Shown here piece by piece: positions 24,488 through 32,160 of a stretch of 64,000 nucleotides of DNA; the first letter of the stretch is position 1; each line of letters opens with the position of its first letter. The stretch spans positions 1,584,758-1,648,757 of the forward strand of contig NZ_RJSE01000007.1 of assembly GCF_003725695.1 (NCBI RefSeq). The letters run 5' to 3'. The notes under the pieces are model-generated. The model had not been told where the DNA came from, searched no databases, and was given only the letters and a program-made list of their open reading frames with translations. This stretch comes from Nocardioides marmoriginsengisoli (GTDB taxonomy: Bacteria; Actinomycetota; Actinomycetes; Propionibacteriales; Nocardioidaceae). The translations under genes were made by a program, and so were the position numbers.

Positions 24488-25189
24488 TCAACTCAGCTCG
24501 TCGCGGTCGCCGAAGGCGAAGCCGAGCGCGATCACGAAGACCAGGATCGGACCGGTGAACCCGGCCATGTACTGCAGCGGGGAGATCCCGGCGACCAGGG
24601 TGAGACCGCCGAGGATCGCACCGACCCAGCCGATCCAGCGCGGCGCGGCCGCCTGCTTGAAGACGGCGACCGCGATCGCGACGCCGGCCACCCCGGCGCC
24701 GACCCAGAGCCACGGGACGGTGCCGACCCAGTGCCCGTACAGGGCACCGACCTCCGGGACCAGCTCGCCCTTCGGCGCGTTCACGCCGAAGATGAACTCG
24801 GTGTCGAGGGCGCTCCCCATCAGGCCCGCGACCGAGGCGAGCAGCAGGCCGGCGGCGGCGACGTCCGGCAAGATGCTGCCGGCCCGGGTCTGCTCGCCCA
24901 GGCGACGGCGGATGCCGGCGGCGAAGACCAGCAGGGTCACGCAGGCGAGCATCGTGAACGTGTGGAACGCGATCAGGTTCCCGGTGGCGTCCTTGAGGCT
25001 CGCCACGATCTTCTCGGCGTTGCCGAGGTTCTCCTCCTCGTAGACGGCGGAGACGCTCAGCGAGGCGCCGATGGCGAGGATGCCGGAGAGGCCGGCGGCG
25101 ACGCCGGCGTAGGCCCAGCCGCGGCCGGGTCCGGCGGAATCGGCCTTGCTGCCCGCGCGGCGGGGGAGGGTGGAGGTCGCCGTGGACAT
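24488..25189 (-). CDS. Multi-pass membrane protein of unknown function
   Basis: A 233-residue integral membrane protein with about seven hydrophobic segments. A basic, Ser/Thr-rich N-terminus (MSTATSTLPRRAGSKADS) is followed by the first helix, and the second segment starts NLIAFHTFTMLACVTLLVFAAG. No catalytic motif was recognised. The start is ATG 25189 with GAAAGGAAC upstream. It lies 62 bases before the histidine kinase on the same strand, with a small hairpin between, so it may be a separate transcript. Confidence 0.7.
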   Translation of the reverse strand: MSTATSTLPRRAGSKADSAGPGRGWAYAGVAAGLSGILAIGASLSVSAVYEEENLGNAEKIVASLKDATGNLIAFHTFTMLACVTLLVFAAGIRRRLGEQTRAGSILPDVAAAGLLLASVAGLMGSALDTEFIFGVNAPKGELVPEVGALYGHWVGTVPWLWVGAGVAGVAIAVAVFKQAAAPRWIGWVGAILGGLTLVAGISPLQYMAGFTGPILVFVIALGFAFGDRDELS

Positions 25190-25309
25190 GGCGTCGGTTC
25201 CTTTCGATCTGGTCAGGTTGTCCGGACCAGGCTGGTGCGCCCGCCGTCCCGGCCGCCACGGGCGGGCGTCCCGAGTTCCCGGGCTCCTGGCCGGGCCTAG
25301 GCTGGACGC

Positions 25310-26077
25310 ATGACCCGGGTGCTGCGGACGCTGCTGATCGCGCTCGTCCTGCCGCTGCTCGTTCCCGGAGCCGCCGAGGCGTCGGTGACCCCGCTGCCGA
25401 CCGCCGGCGACGCCGACTACCAGCTCGGCGGCACCCGCTCGGTGCCGGAGTCGGTGACGATCGTGGTGCGGGACCGGCGGGCGGCACCGGTCCCGGACCG
25501 GTACAACATCTGCTACGTCAACGGCTTCCAGACCCAGCCGGACGAGCGCAGGTTCTGGCGCAAGCACGGGGGGCTGGTGCTGAAGAGGAACGGCCGCCCG
25601 GTCGTGGACGAGGGCTGGGGGGAGTGGCTGCTCGACACCCGGACTCCGGCCAAGCGCCAGCGGCTGGCGACGATCCTCGGACGCTGGATCGACGGGTGCG
25701 CACGATCCGGATTCGACGCCGTCGAGTTCGACAACCTCGACTCGTTCTCCCGGAGCCGCCGGCTGATCAGCCGGGCCGACAACAGGGCGATGGCCCGGCT
25801 CCTGGTCGCCCGCGCCCACCGCGCCGGACTGGCCGCGGGCCAGAAGAACTGGGCGGAGTGGAACGGACGTCGTGCCGGCTTCGACTTCGCGATCGCCGAG
25901 AGCTGCGGCCGGTGGCGGGAGTGCGGTGCGTACGTCGCCCACTACGGCGCCCGGGTGGTGGCGATCGAGTACCGCCGCGCGGACTTCGCCTGGACCTGCG
26001 CGCGCTACGGCGACCGGCTCCCGGTGGTGCTCCGCGACCGGGACCTGACGAGCGCCGGGGTCCGCCGGTTCTGCTGA
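25310..26077 (+). CDS. Secreted GH114-like (endo alpha-1,4-polygalactosaminidase family) protein
   Basis: A 255-residue secreted protein. The signal peptide (residues 1-~24) ends in GAAEA. The mature part follows the GH114/TM1410 barrel pattern: NICYVNGFQTQPDE, VDEGWGEWLLDTR, and the acidic strand FDAVEFDNLDSF, then GQKNWAEW and FAIAESCGRW. Family members hydrolyse galactosaminoglycan-type polymers, but the substrate here is not certain. TAGGCT (25298-25303) lies exactly six bases before the ATG, a leaderless start. Confidence 0.8.
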   Translation: MTRVLRTLLIALVLPLLVPGAAEASVTPLPTAGDADYQLGGTRSVPESVTIVVRDRRAAPVPDRYNICYVNGFQTQPDERRFWRKHGGLVLKRNGRPVVDEGWGEWLLDTRTPAKRQRLATILGRWIDGCARSGFDAVEFDNLDSFSRSRRLISRADNRAMARLLVARAHRAGLAAGQKNWAEWNGRRAGFDFAIAESCGRWRECGAYVAHYGARVVAIEYRRADFAWTCARYGDRLPVVLRDRDLTSAGVRRFC

Positions 26078-26100
26078 CCCGGATCTGGCAGGCTGGCGTG

Positions 26101-26910
26101 GTGAACGCGCTGCACACCACCTCGTACGGCGAGCAGGGCAGCCGGGTGGTCTTCCTGCACGGCCTCTTCGGTCAGGGGCGCAACTGGACCCAGCACGCCA
26201 AGGCGCTCGCCGTCGAGCACCGGGTGCTGCTCGTCGACCTGCCCGACCACGGCCGATCGACCTGGACGCAGGGCCCTCCCGGGGGACGGGGCTTCGACAT
26301 CCTCGAGGTGGCCGACACGATCGCCGGGGAGCTGGCCGGTGACGATCCGGTCGCGCTGGTGGGGCACTCGCTGGGCGGCAAGGTCGCGATGGCGCTGACG
26401 CTGCGCCATCCCGGGCTGGTCGAGCGGCTCTGCGTGGTCGACATCGCACCTGTCGCCTACCAGCGCGCCAGTGAGTTCGCCGGGTACATCGAGGCGATGC
26501 GCGGGCTCGACCTCGCCGCGCTGGCTCAGCGCGCCGATGCCGAGGACGCCCTCGCCGCGGCGGTGCCGAACCGGACGGTGCGATCGTTCCTGCTCCAGAA
26601 CCTGCGCCGCGAGACCGACCCCGGCGGGGCGAGCGGCTGGCGCTGGCAGGCCAACCTGCTGGGACTCGGCCGCGACCTGGGGGCGATCAGCTCCTGGCCC
26701 GAGGACGGGCTGGCCGGTACGGCGCCGTACGGCGGCCCGGTGCTCTGGCTGGCCGGGGCGAACTCGGAGTACGTCACGGACGAGTACGCCCCCGCGATGG
26801 ACCGGTGGTTCCCGCGGAACCGGCGGGTGACGATCAAGAACGCCGGGCACTGGGTGCACTCGGAGCAGCCGGAGGTCTTCCTCGAGGTGCTGCGGCGGTT
26901 CCTGGCGTAG
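26101..26910 (+). CDS. Alpha/beta-fold hydrolase
   Basis: A 269-residue alpha/beta hydrolase of the esterase YbfF-like group. The oxyanion-region motif FLHGLFGQGRNW, the nucleophile elbow GHSLGGKVAM and the late histidine NAGHWVHSEQPE are all present. Start GTG 26101; CAGGCT lies six bases upstream, suggesting a leaderless message, and the preceding gene ends only 23 bases away. The substrate is unknown. Confidence 0.85.
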   Translation: MNALHTTSYGEQGSRVVFLHGLFGQGRNWTQHAKALAVEHRVLLVDLPDHGRSTWTQGPPGGRGFDILEVADTIAGELAGDDPVALVGHSLGGKVAMALTLRHPGLVERLCVVDIAPVAYQRASEFAGYIEAMRGLDLAALAQRADAEDALAAAVPNRTVRSFLLQNLRRETDPGGASGWRWQANLLGLGRDLGAISSWPEDGLAGTAPYGGPVLWLAGANSEYVTDEYAPAMDRWFPRNRRVTIKNAGHWVHSEQPEVFLEVLRRFLA

Positions 26911-26914
26911 CGGG

Positions 26915-27448
26915 TCAGCCGCTCTGGCGGGCGCGATAGGCGGCGACCGCGTTGCGGTTTCCGCACGTCGTCGAGCAGAACTTCCGGGAGCGGTTCCGGG
27001 ACAGGTCCAGGACCACCCCGTCGCAGTCCTCGTCGGCGCAGACGGCGAGACGGGACATCTCGTCGGCCCGGATCACGTCGACCATCGCCATCGCGGTCTC
27101 GACCACGATCCGCACGTCCAGCGGCTCGGAGATCGCGACCGCGTGGATGTGCCAGTCCAGGTCGCCGTGCCGGATCAGCTGGGGGACCGCCTGGGCCTCG
27201 GTGAGCATCGTGTTGACGGTCGCCACCGCCTCGTCACGGGTGCAGGTCAGCAGGGCACGCAGGTCGCCGCGGAGCGCGCGGACGGCGTCCAGCTCGGCGG
27301 TGGTCCGCTCGTGCGCGCCGGTGTACTGGTGCCGCTCGTAGAACGCGTCGAGGTCGGCGACCCGGGTCAGGGTGTCCGGCTCCAGCTCGGAGTTCGCCAG
27401 CTCGACGGCAGCCAGCAGCGCCGTCTCGGTGTCATGAGCAAAAACCAT
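26915..27448 (-). CDS. CGNR zinc-finger regulator (ABATE domain)
   Basis: A 177-residue protein with an N-terminal ABATE stress-type domain and a C-terminal CGNR zinc finger: CADEDCDGVVLDLSRN followed by RSRKFCSTTCGNRNAVAAYR, with the four cysteines intact. CGNR proteins are thought to be DNA-binding regulators. TAATCT sits six bases before the ATG at 27448, so the message is probably leaderless. It is divergent from an EamA transporter and probably controls it. Confidence 0.85.
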   Translation of the reverse strand: MVFAHDTETALLAAVELANSELEPDTLTRVADLDAFYERHQYTGAHERTTAELDAVRALRGDLRALLTCTRDEAVATVNTMLTEAQAVPQLIRHGDLDWHIHAVAISEPLDVRIVVETAMAMVDVIRADEMSRLAVCADEDCDGVVLDLSRNRSRKFCSTTCGNRNAVAAYRARQSG

Positions 27449-27487
27449 TTTGACAGATTACCACTTGAGTCCGTACTGTCATGAGCC
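27430..27487. promoter_or_regulatory. Overlapping divergent promoters with TGTCATGAGC repeats
   Basis: Towards the transporter: TTGACA (27450-27455), 18 bases, TACTGT (27474-27479), eight bases before the ATG at 27488. Towards the CGNR gene: the -10 TAATCT occupies 27455-27460 on the minus strand and so collides with the transporter -35. A 10-base direct repeat TGTCATGAGC flanks the region (27430-27439 and 27477-27486), each copy holding the palindrome TCATGA; it is a likely binding site for the CGNR protein. Confidence 0.6.
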
Positions 27488-28465
27488 ATGAAGCAGTTCA
27501 CTCATGACGCACCGCAGGGAATCGCTACCGGCCTGGGCTGGGCGCTGCTCTCCGCGGCGTTGTTCGGGACCTCGGGCGCCCTCGGCAGCGGCCTGATGGA
27601 CGCGGGCTGGTCGGCCGGCGGGGCGGTCGCGGCCCGGGTGAGCATCGCCGCGCTGGTGCTGCTCGTCCCGGCCTGGATCGCCCTGGACGGGCGCTGGTCG
27701 CTGCTTCGCGCCGAGCTGGGCACGCTCGTGGCCTACGGACTGGTCGCCGTTGCCGGCTGCCAGCTCGCCTACTTCAACGCCATCCAGCACATGGAGGTCG
27801 GCGTCGCCCTGCTGATCGAGTACGCCGCCCCGGTGGCCGTCCTGGGCTGGGCCTGGTTCCGGCACGGCCAGCGTCCCGGGCGGGTGACGATCCTCGGCTC
27901 CGTGGTCGCCGTGCTCGGCCTGGTGCTGGTGCTGGACGTGGTCTCGGGGGCGAGCGTCAGCATCCCCGGTGTCTCCTGGTCGCTGCTCGCGATGGTCGGG
28001 GCCGCGGTGTACTTCATCCTCTCCGCGCGCCGGAGCGAGCTGCCCCCGCTGGTCCTCGCCGGCGGTGGGCTCGCGCTCGCGGCGGTCACGCTGATCGGTG
28101 CCGGCGCGATCGGCGTGCTCGACCTGTCCGGTTCCACCCGGGACGTCGACTACTCCGGGACCACGGTTCCGTTCTGGGCGCCGCTGCTGGCTCTGGGTCT
28201 GCTCTCCGGGGCGATCGCGTACGTCAGCGGTATCGCGGCCTCGCGGCGACTGGGCTCCCGGGTGGCGTCATTCGTCGCCCTGATCGAGGTGCTCTTCGCA
28301 CTGCTCTTCGCCTGGCTGCTGCTCCGCCAGCTCCCGGGCGCGATCCAGTTCGCCGGTGCCGGCTTGGTACTGATCGGCGTGATCGTGGTGAAGGCGGGGG
28401 AGAAGCAGACGGTCCGGCTCCAGGTCGCCCCGGAGCCGGACACGGTGCTGGCGGAAGCCGCTTAG
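27488..28465 (+). CDS. EamA/DMT family transporter
   Basis: A 325-residue drug/metabolite transporter with ten predicted membrane helices in two EamA repeats (about 15-150 and 165-300). The pattern AYFNAIQHMEVGVALLIEYAAPVAVLGWAW in the first repeat is typical. It is expected to export a small molecule or amino acid. It has a good -35/-10 promoter and is divergent from the CGNR regulator. Its stop overlaps the convergent coiled-coil gene by four bases. Confidence 0.87.
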   Translation: MKQFTHDAPQGIATGLGWALLSAALFGTSGALGSGLMDAGWSAGGAVAARVSIAALVLLVPAWIALDGRWSLLRAELGTLVAYGLVAVAGCQLAYFNAIQHMEVGVALLIEYAAPVAVLGWAWFRHGQRPGRVTILGSVVAVLGLVLVLDVVSGASVSIPGVSWSLLAMVGAAVYFILSARRSELPPLVLAGGGLALAAVTLIGAGAIGVLDLSGSTRDVDYSGTTVPFWAPLLALGLLSGAIAYVSGIAASRRLGSRVASFVALIEVLFALLFAWLLLRQLPGAIQFAGAGLVLIGVIVVKAGEKQTVRLQVAPEPDTVLAEAA

Positions 28466-29709
28466 GCCTCCTCGGCCTCGTCCTCGTCCTTGTCGTCGTC
28501 GCTGCCGAAGCCGGCGACGACGTCCTTCAGGGCGCCGAGCTGCGCGACGATCGCGTCGCGGCGCTTGGAGACCCGGGCCACTTCGGCCTTGATCGCGGAG
28601 AGCGCCCGCTCGGACTCGGCGTGGCCGGAGCTGCGCAGGCTCTCGGCCTCCTTCTTGGCGGCGTTGACCAGCTGCTCGGCCTCCCGGCGGGCCTTGGAGA
28701 GCAGCGAGTCGGCCTCGGCCTGGGCGTTGTCGCGGTGCAGGTTCGCGGCGTTGATCGACTCCCGCGAGCGGTCCTCGGCGGCGTTCGCGCGGGCCTCCGC
28801 CTCGGAGACCAGCCGGTGCGACTCCGTCGTGGCGGTCTCGTGGTGCTCCGCCGCCTCGCGGACCAGTCGCTCGCGCTCGACGGCCATCACCCGGCGGGCC
28901 TCGCTGACCTCGCGGTCGACGCCGGCCCGGGCCTGCTCGACCTCGCGGGCGGTGCTGGTGCGCAGGGCGGTGGTCGCCTGCTCGGTCGCCAGCCGCAACT
29001 GGTCGGCCTCGCGCTGGGCGGCCGCGAGGTGGTCGTCGGCGTCGGCCTTGAGCCGGCGGCGCTCGGCCTCGATCTCGGCCATCGTCCGGATCCGCAGGTC
29101 GTCGAGCTCGCCGAGCTGGACCACGCGCATGTCGTCGGCGTCGCTCTCGGCCTGGGCGCGGACCGCCGCGGCGTCGCGCTCGGCCTGGGCCAGCAACGAG
29201 GCGGCCTTCTCGGTCGCCTCGCCGAGGACGTCCTCGGCCTGCTCCTCGGCCAGGCGCAGCATCTCGCTCGCCCGGCCGCCGAGACCGGCGTACGACGGGG
29301 CCTCGACCTCGCTGGCCTTCTCCTGGAGCCGGGCGTTCTCGGCCTGGCCTGCGCGGACCTTCTCCTGGGCCTCGTTCAGGCTCGCGATCAGGCCGGCCTT
29401 CTCCGCCGAGATGGTGCGCAGGTGCTTGTCGACCGCGTCCTTGTCGTACCCGCCGCGACGGACCAGCGGCAGTGCGGCGGCACTCGTCGAGGCGGCCTTC
29501 GGCGGCACCAGCGGTGCGTTCGCCGAGCGGGCGGGCTCCGCGGTGGCCGGCGCTGCCGGCGCGGCGACGGGAGCGGCCGGAGCGGGTGCCGGCTTCGCGG
29601 CGGCGGGTGCCGGCGGTGTGCTCTGATCGACGACCCGGGGGATCACCTGCGTCGGCTCGTCCGCGTCGGCGGCCTCGTCGAAGATGGACAGTCCTCGGTC
29701 GTCACTCAT
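28462..29709 (-). CDS. Long coiled-coil protein, DivIVA/Scy-like in character
   Basis: A 415-residue cytoplasmic protein. Residues 1-~95 are a disordered Pro/Ala-rich region (QSTPPAPAAAKPAPAPAAP), a short segment ~100-130 (RRGGYDKDAVDKHLRTISAEKAGL) resembles the DivIVA N-terminal hook, and ~130-400 is almost continuous Ala/Glu/Arg heptad coiled coil. The C-terminus is acidic. Such proteins organise polar growth or division in actinobacteria; this specific role is inferred. ATG at 29709 has GAGGGAAACC directly upstream. Confidence 0.7.
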   Translation of the reverse strand: MSDDRGLSIFDEAADADEPTQVIPRVVDQSTPPAPAAAKPAPAPAAPVAAPAAPATAEPARSANAPLVPPKAASTSAAALPLVRRGGYDKDAVDKHLRTISAEKAGLIASLNEAQEKVRAGQAENARLQEKASEVEAPSYAGLGGRASEMLRLAEEQAEDVLGEATEKAASLLAQAERDAAAVRAQAESDADDMRVVQLGELDDLRIRTMAEIEAERRRLKADADDHLAAAQREADQLRLATEQATTALRTSTAREVEQARAGVDREVSEARRVMAVERERLVREAAEHHETATTESHRLVSEAEARANAAEDRSRESINAANLHRDNAQAEADSLLSKARREAEQLVNAAKKEAESLRSSGHAESERALSAIKAEVARVSKRRDAIVAQLGALKDVVAGFGSDDDKDEDEAEEA

Positions 29710-29810
29710 GGTTTCCCTCATGGTCGGCGGTTGCATCGATTAGCCCCTCGAACCCAGTCTTGCCGATCGTGGACCGGAATCCCAAGCCGACCACAGTCCG
29801 GATACGCCGA

Positions 29811-29850
29811 CGGGGCCCGATCTCCGTCCCAGGACGGAGATCGAGCCCCG
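29811..29850 (-). terminator. Strong hairpin terminator after ccrA
   Basis: Stem of 12 bp (29818-29829 with 29832-29843), one mismatch, then 6 more bp (29811-29816 with 29845-29850). It lies 23-62 bases downstream of the ccrA stop on the minus strand and isolates ccrA from the coiled-coil gene. No U-tract follows, as usual in high-GC actinobacteria. Confidence 0.75.
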
Positions 29851-29872
29851 GTGACGGGTGCTCGAGCCGGGA

Positions 29873-31210
29873 TCAGACGCCGCGGAAGGCGTTGATCTTG
29901 TCGAGGTGCTTCGCGCGGAGCTCGGGGTTCTTGACGCCGAGGCCCTCCTCGGGCGAGAGGCAGAGGACGCCGACCTTGCCCTGGTGCTTGTTGTGGTGCA
30001 CGTCGAGCGCGGCCTGGCCGGTCTCCTCGAGCTTGTAGGTGCGCGACAGGGTCGGGTGGATCTTGCCTTGGGCGATGAGGCGGTTGGCCTCCCACGACTC
30101 GCGGTAGTTGGCGAAGTGGCTGGAGATGATCTTCTTCAGGTTCATCCACAGGTAGCGGTTGTCGTACTCGTGCATGTAGCCGGTGGTCGACGCGCAGGTG
30201 GTGATGGTGCCGCCCTTGCGGGTGACGTAGACCGAGGCGCCGAAGGTCTCCCGGCCCGGGTGCTCGAAGACGATGTCGATGTCCTCGCCGCCGGTGAGCT
30301 CGCGGATTGCCTTGCCGAAGCGCTGCCACTCCTTCGGGTTCTGCTTGGTGCCCTCCTCGTTCCAGAACTTCGGAGCGAGCTCGGAGCGGTTGATCACCAT
30401 CTCGGCGCCCATGTTGCGCACGATCTGGGCCTTCTCCTCGTTGGAGACGACGCAGACCGGGTTCGCGCCGCCGTTGAGCGCGTACTGGGTGGCGAAGCCG
30501 CCGAGGCCGCCGGAGGCACCCCAGATGAGGACGTTGTCGCCCTGCTTCATGTTGCCGCCGTTGGAGGAGACCAGCTGGCGGTAGGCGGTGGAGTTCACCA
30601 GGCCGGGCGAGGCCGACTCCTCCCAGGTGAGGTGCTCGGGCTTGGGCATGAGCTGGTTGGCCTTGACCATCGCGACGTCGGCGAGACCGCCGAAGTTGGT
30701 CTCGAAGCCCCAGATCCGCTGCGAGGTGTCGAGCATCGTGTCGTTGTGGCCGTCGGGAGCCTCGAGCTCGACCGAGAGGCAGTGCGCGACGACGCGGTCG
30801 CCGGCCTTCCACCGGGTCACGCCCGCGCCGGTGGCCAGCACGACGCCGGACAGGTCCGAGCCGACGATGTGGTACGGCAGGTCGTGCCGCTTGGAGAGCT
30901 CGGACTCGCGGCCGTAGCGCTCCAGGAAGCCGAAGGTGGAGACCGGCTCGAAGATCGAGGTCCAGACGGTGTTGTAGTTGATCGAGCTGGCCATCACCGC
31001 GACCAGGGCCTCGCCCGGGCCGAGCTCGGGGAGCGGGACCTCGTCGAGGTGGAGCGACTTGCGGGGGTCCTTGTCCCGCGACTCCTGGCCCTCGAACATG
31101 TCGACCTCGTCCTTGTGGACCGTCACGGCCCGGTAGGACTCGGGGAGAGCGAGGGCTGCGAAGTCCTCGCTGGAGGCATCCGCGTTGATCGCGTCGAGAA
31201 TGTGCTGCAC
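29873..31210 (-). CDS. ccrA: Crotonyl-CoA carboxylase/reductase
   Basis: A 445-residue medium-chain dehydrogenase/reductase that reductively carboxylates crotonyl-CoA to ethylmalonyl-CoA with NADPH. N80, F169-E170 and H365 (SINYNT, WGFETN, SSHFANY) line up with the CO2-binding residues reported for the Kitasatospora enzyme; GASGGLGGFA (231-240) is the NADPH motif. It supplies ethylmalonyl-CoA for acetyl-CoA assimilation or polyketide extension. The start is GTG (31208-31210) with AGGAG eight bases upstream. A 7-bp inverted repeat lies in its promoter region. Confidence 0.95.
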   Translation of the reverse strand: MQHILDAINADASSEDFAALALPESYRAVTVHKDEVDMFEGQESRDKDPRKSLHLDEVPLPELGPGEALVAVMASSINYNTVWTSIFEPVSTFGFLERYGRESELSKRHDLPYHIVGSDLSGVVLATGAGVTRWKAGDRVVAHCLSVELEAPDGHNDTMLDTSQRIWGFETNFGGLADVAMVKANQLMPKPEHLTWEESASPGLVNSTAYRQLVSSNGGNMKQGDNVLIWGASGGLGGFATQYALNGGANPVCVVSNEEKAQIVRNMGAEMVINRSELAPKFWNEEGTKQNPKEWQRFGKAIRELTGGEDIDIVFEHPGRETFGASVYVTRKGGTITTCASTTGYMHEYDNRYLWMNLKKIISSHFANYRESWEANRLIAQGKIHPTLSRTYKLEETGQAALDVHHNKHQGKVGVLCLSPEEGLGVKNPELRAKHLDKINAFRGV

Positions 31211-31241
31211 GTCAGGAACTCCTGCTCTCTGGCTTACTTGC

Positions 31242-31272
31242 TGACTCGGGGCCGAATGTTACCCGCGAGTCA
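31242..31272. promoter_or_regulatory. Inverted repeat upstream of ccrA
   Basis: TGACTCG (31242-31248) and CGAGTCA (31266-31272) are perfectly complementary with a 17-base spacer, 32-62 bases upstream of the ccrA start. Position and symmetry suggest an operator, or a terminator for the upstream epimerase gene, which ends only 54 bases away. Confidence 0.45.
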
Positions 31273-31325
31273 CGTGGTGTGGGCCGGGCTGTGCCCGACG
31301 TCTCAGTGGCCGGTAATCCGGCGCC

Positions 31326-31799
31326 TCAGTGGCCGTCGGCGGCCGGCTCGACCAGCTCCACCAGGACCCCGCCGGCGTCCTTGGGGTGGATGAAGTTGAT
31401 CCGGCTGTTGGCGGTTCCGCGCTTCGGGGCGTCGTACAGGAGGCGCAGGCCGCGCTCGCGCAGCACCGCGGAGGCCTTCTCGACGTCGGTGACGCGGTAG
31501 GCCAGCTGCTGGAGGCCCGGGCCGGAACGGTCCAGGAACTTCGCGATCGTCGACTCGTCGTTGAGCGGGGCCAGCAGCTGGATCCGCTGGGTGCCCGAGA
31601 GATCAGCGTCGCCTCCGCCCCTGTTGATCTGCATCATCGCCTCCTCGACCTTCTGCTCCTCGTTGACCTCGCGGTGCGCGACCGTCATGCCGAACGCGGT
31701 CGTGTACAGCTCGATCGCGGCGTCCAGGTCGGGGACGGCGACGCCGACGTGGTCGATGCAGAGGAAGAGTTCGTCGGGCAGGCCCAGGGGAGTGGTCAT
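31326..31799 (-). CDS. mce: Methylmalonyl/ethylmalonyl-CoA epimerase
   Basis: A 157-residue vicinal-oxygen-chelate protein. The family pattern IDHVGVAVPDLDAAIELY at the start, QLLAPLNDES in the middle, GLQQLAYRVTDVEKA and the ending VLVELVEP match methylmalonyl-CoA epimerases, including the metal-binding His, Gln and Glu positions. It equilibrates (2R)- and (2S)-methylmalonyl- or ethylmalonyl-CoA. It lies upstream of ccrA on the same strand, which favours a role on ethylmalonyl-CoA. ATG 31799 is used because the fold begins immediately after it. Confidence 0.88.
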   Translation of the reverse strand: MTTPLGLPDELFLCIDHVGVAVPDLDAAIELYTTAFGMTVAHREVNEEQKVEEAMMQINRGGGDADLSGTQRIQLLAPLNDESTIAKFLDRSGPGLQQLAYRVTDVEKASAVLRERGLRLLYDAPKRGTANSRINFIHPKDAGGVLVELVEPAADGH

Positions 31800-31915
31800 G
31801 GGCACATCTTCATGGTGCGGCGACCCAACCTCAACGACCTGTGACGAGGCCGACAACCAGTATTAGGTGCCGGTGATACCTTGATGCCGCTTCCGCCGAC
31901 CCCCAGGAGTCTTGA

Positions 31916-32152
31916 ATGTCCGACCGTCTGCTCGAGGTTTTCTCGGAGGGACTCTCGATCCCCGTCGCCGAGCTCAACGACGAGACCAGCCCGACCAACA
32001 CCTCGGCCTGGGACTCGCTGGCCGCGATGGAGATGGTCACCCTGATCGAGGACGAGTTCGACGTGCGCCTCAAGGTCGCGGAGATCATGAAGATGCGTTC
32101 GATCGGCCTGGCCCGGACGGTTCTCCGCGGCAAGGGCGTCGAGGGCATCTGA
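31916..32152 (+). CDS. Acyl carrier protein
   Basis: A 78-residue acyl carrier protein. Ser34 in TSAWDSLAAMEM is the phosphopantetheine site, and the acidic helix EMVTLIEDEFDVRL follows. The RBS CAGGAG precedes the ATG. It is the first gene of the FkbH-MBOAT operon and starts nine bases before the FkbH gene, so its cargo is most likely the group loaded by FkbH. It is the counterpart of DltC in the Dlt comparison described under findings. Confidence 0.9.
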   Translation: MSDRLLEVFSEGLSIPVAELNDETSPTNTSAWDSLAAMEMVTLIEDEFDVRLKVAEIMKMRSIGLARTVLRGKGVEGI

Positions 32153-32160
32153 CAACGCGG

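Noticed and set aside
31301-31334. Direct repeat CTCAGTGGCC around the end of the epimerase gene
   Set aside because: Two short copies 23 bases apart with no symmetry or pairing; probably chance in GC-rich sequence.
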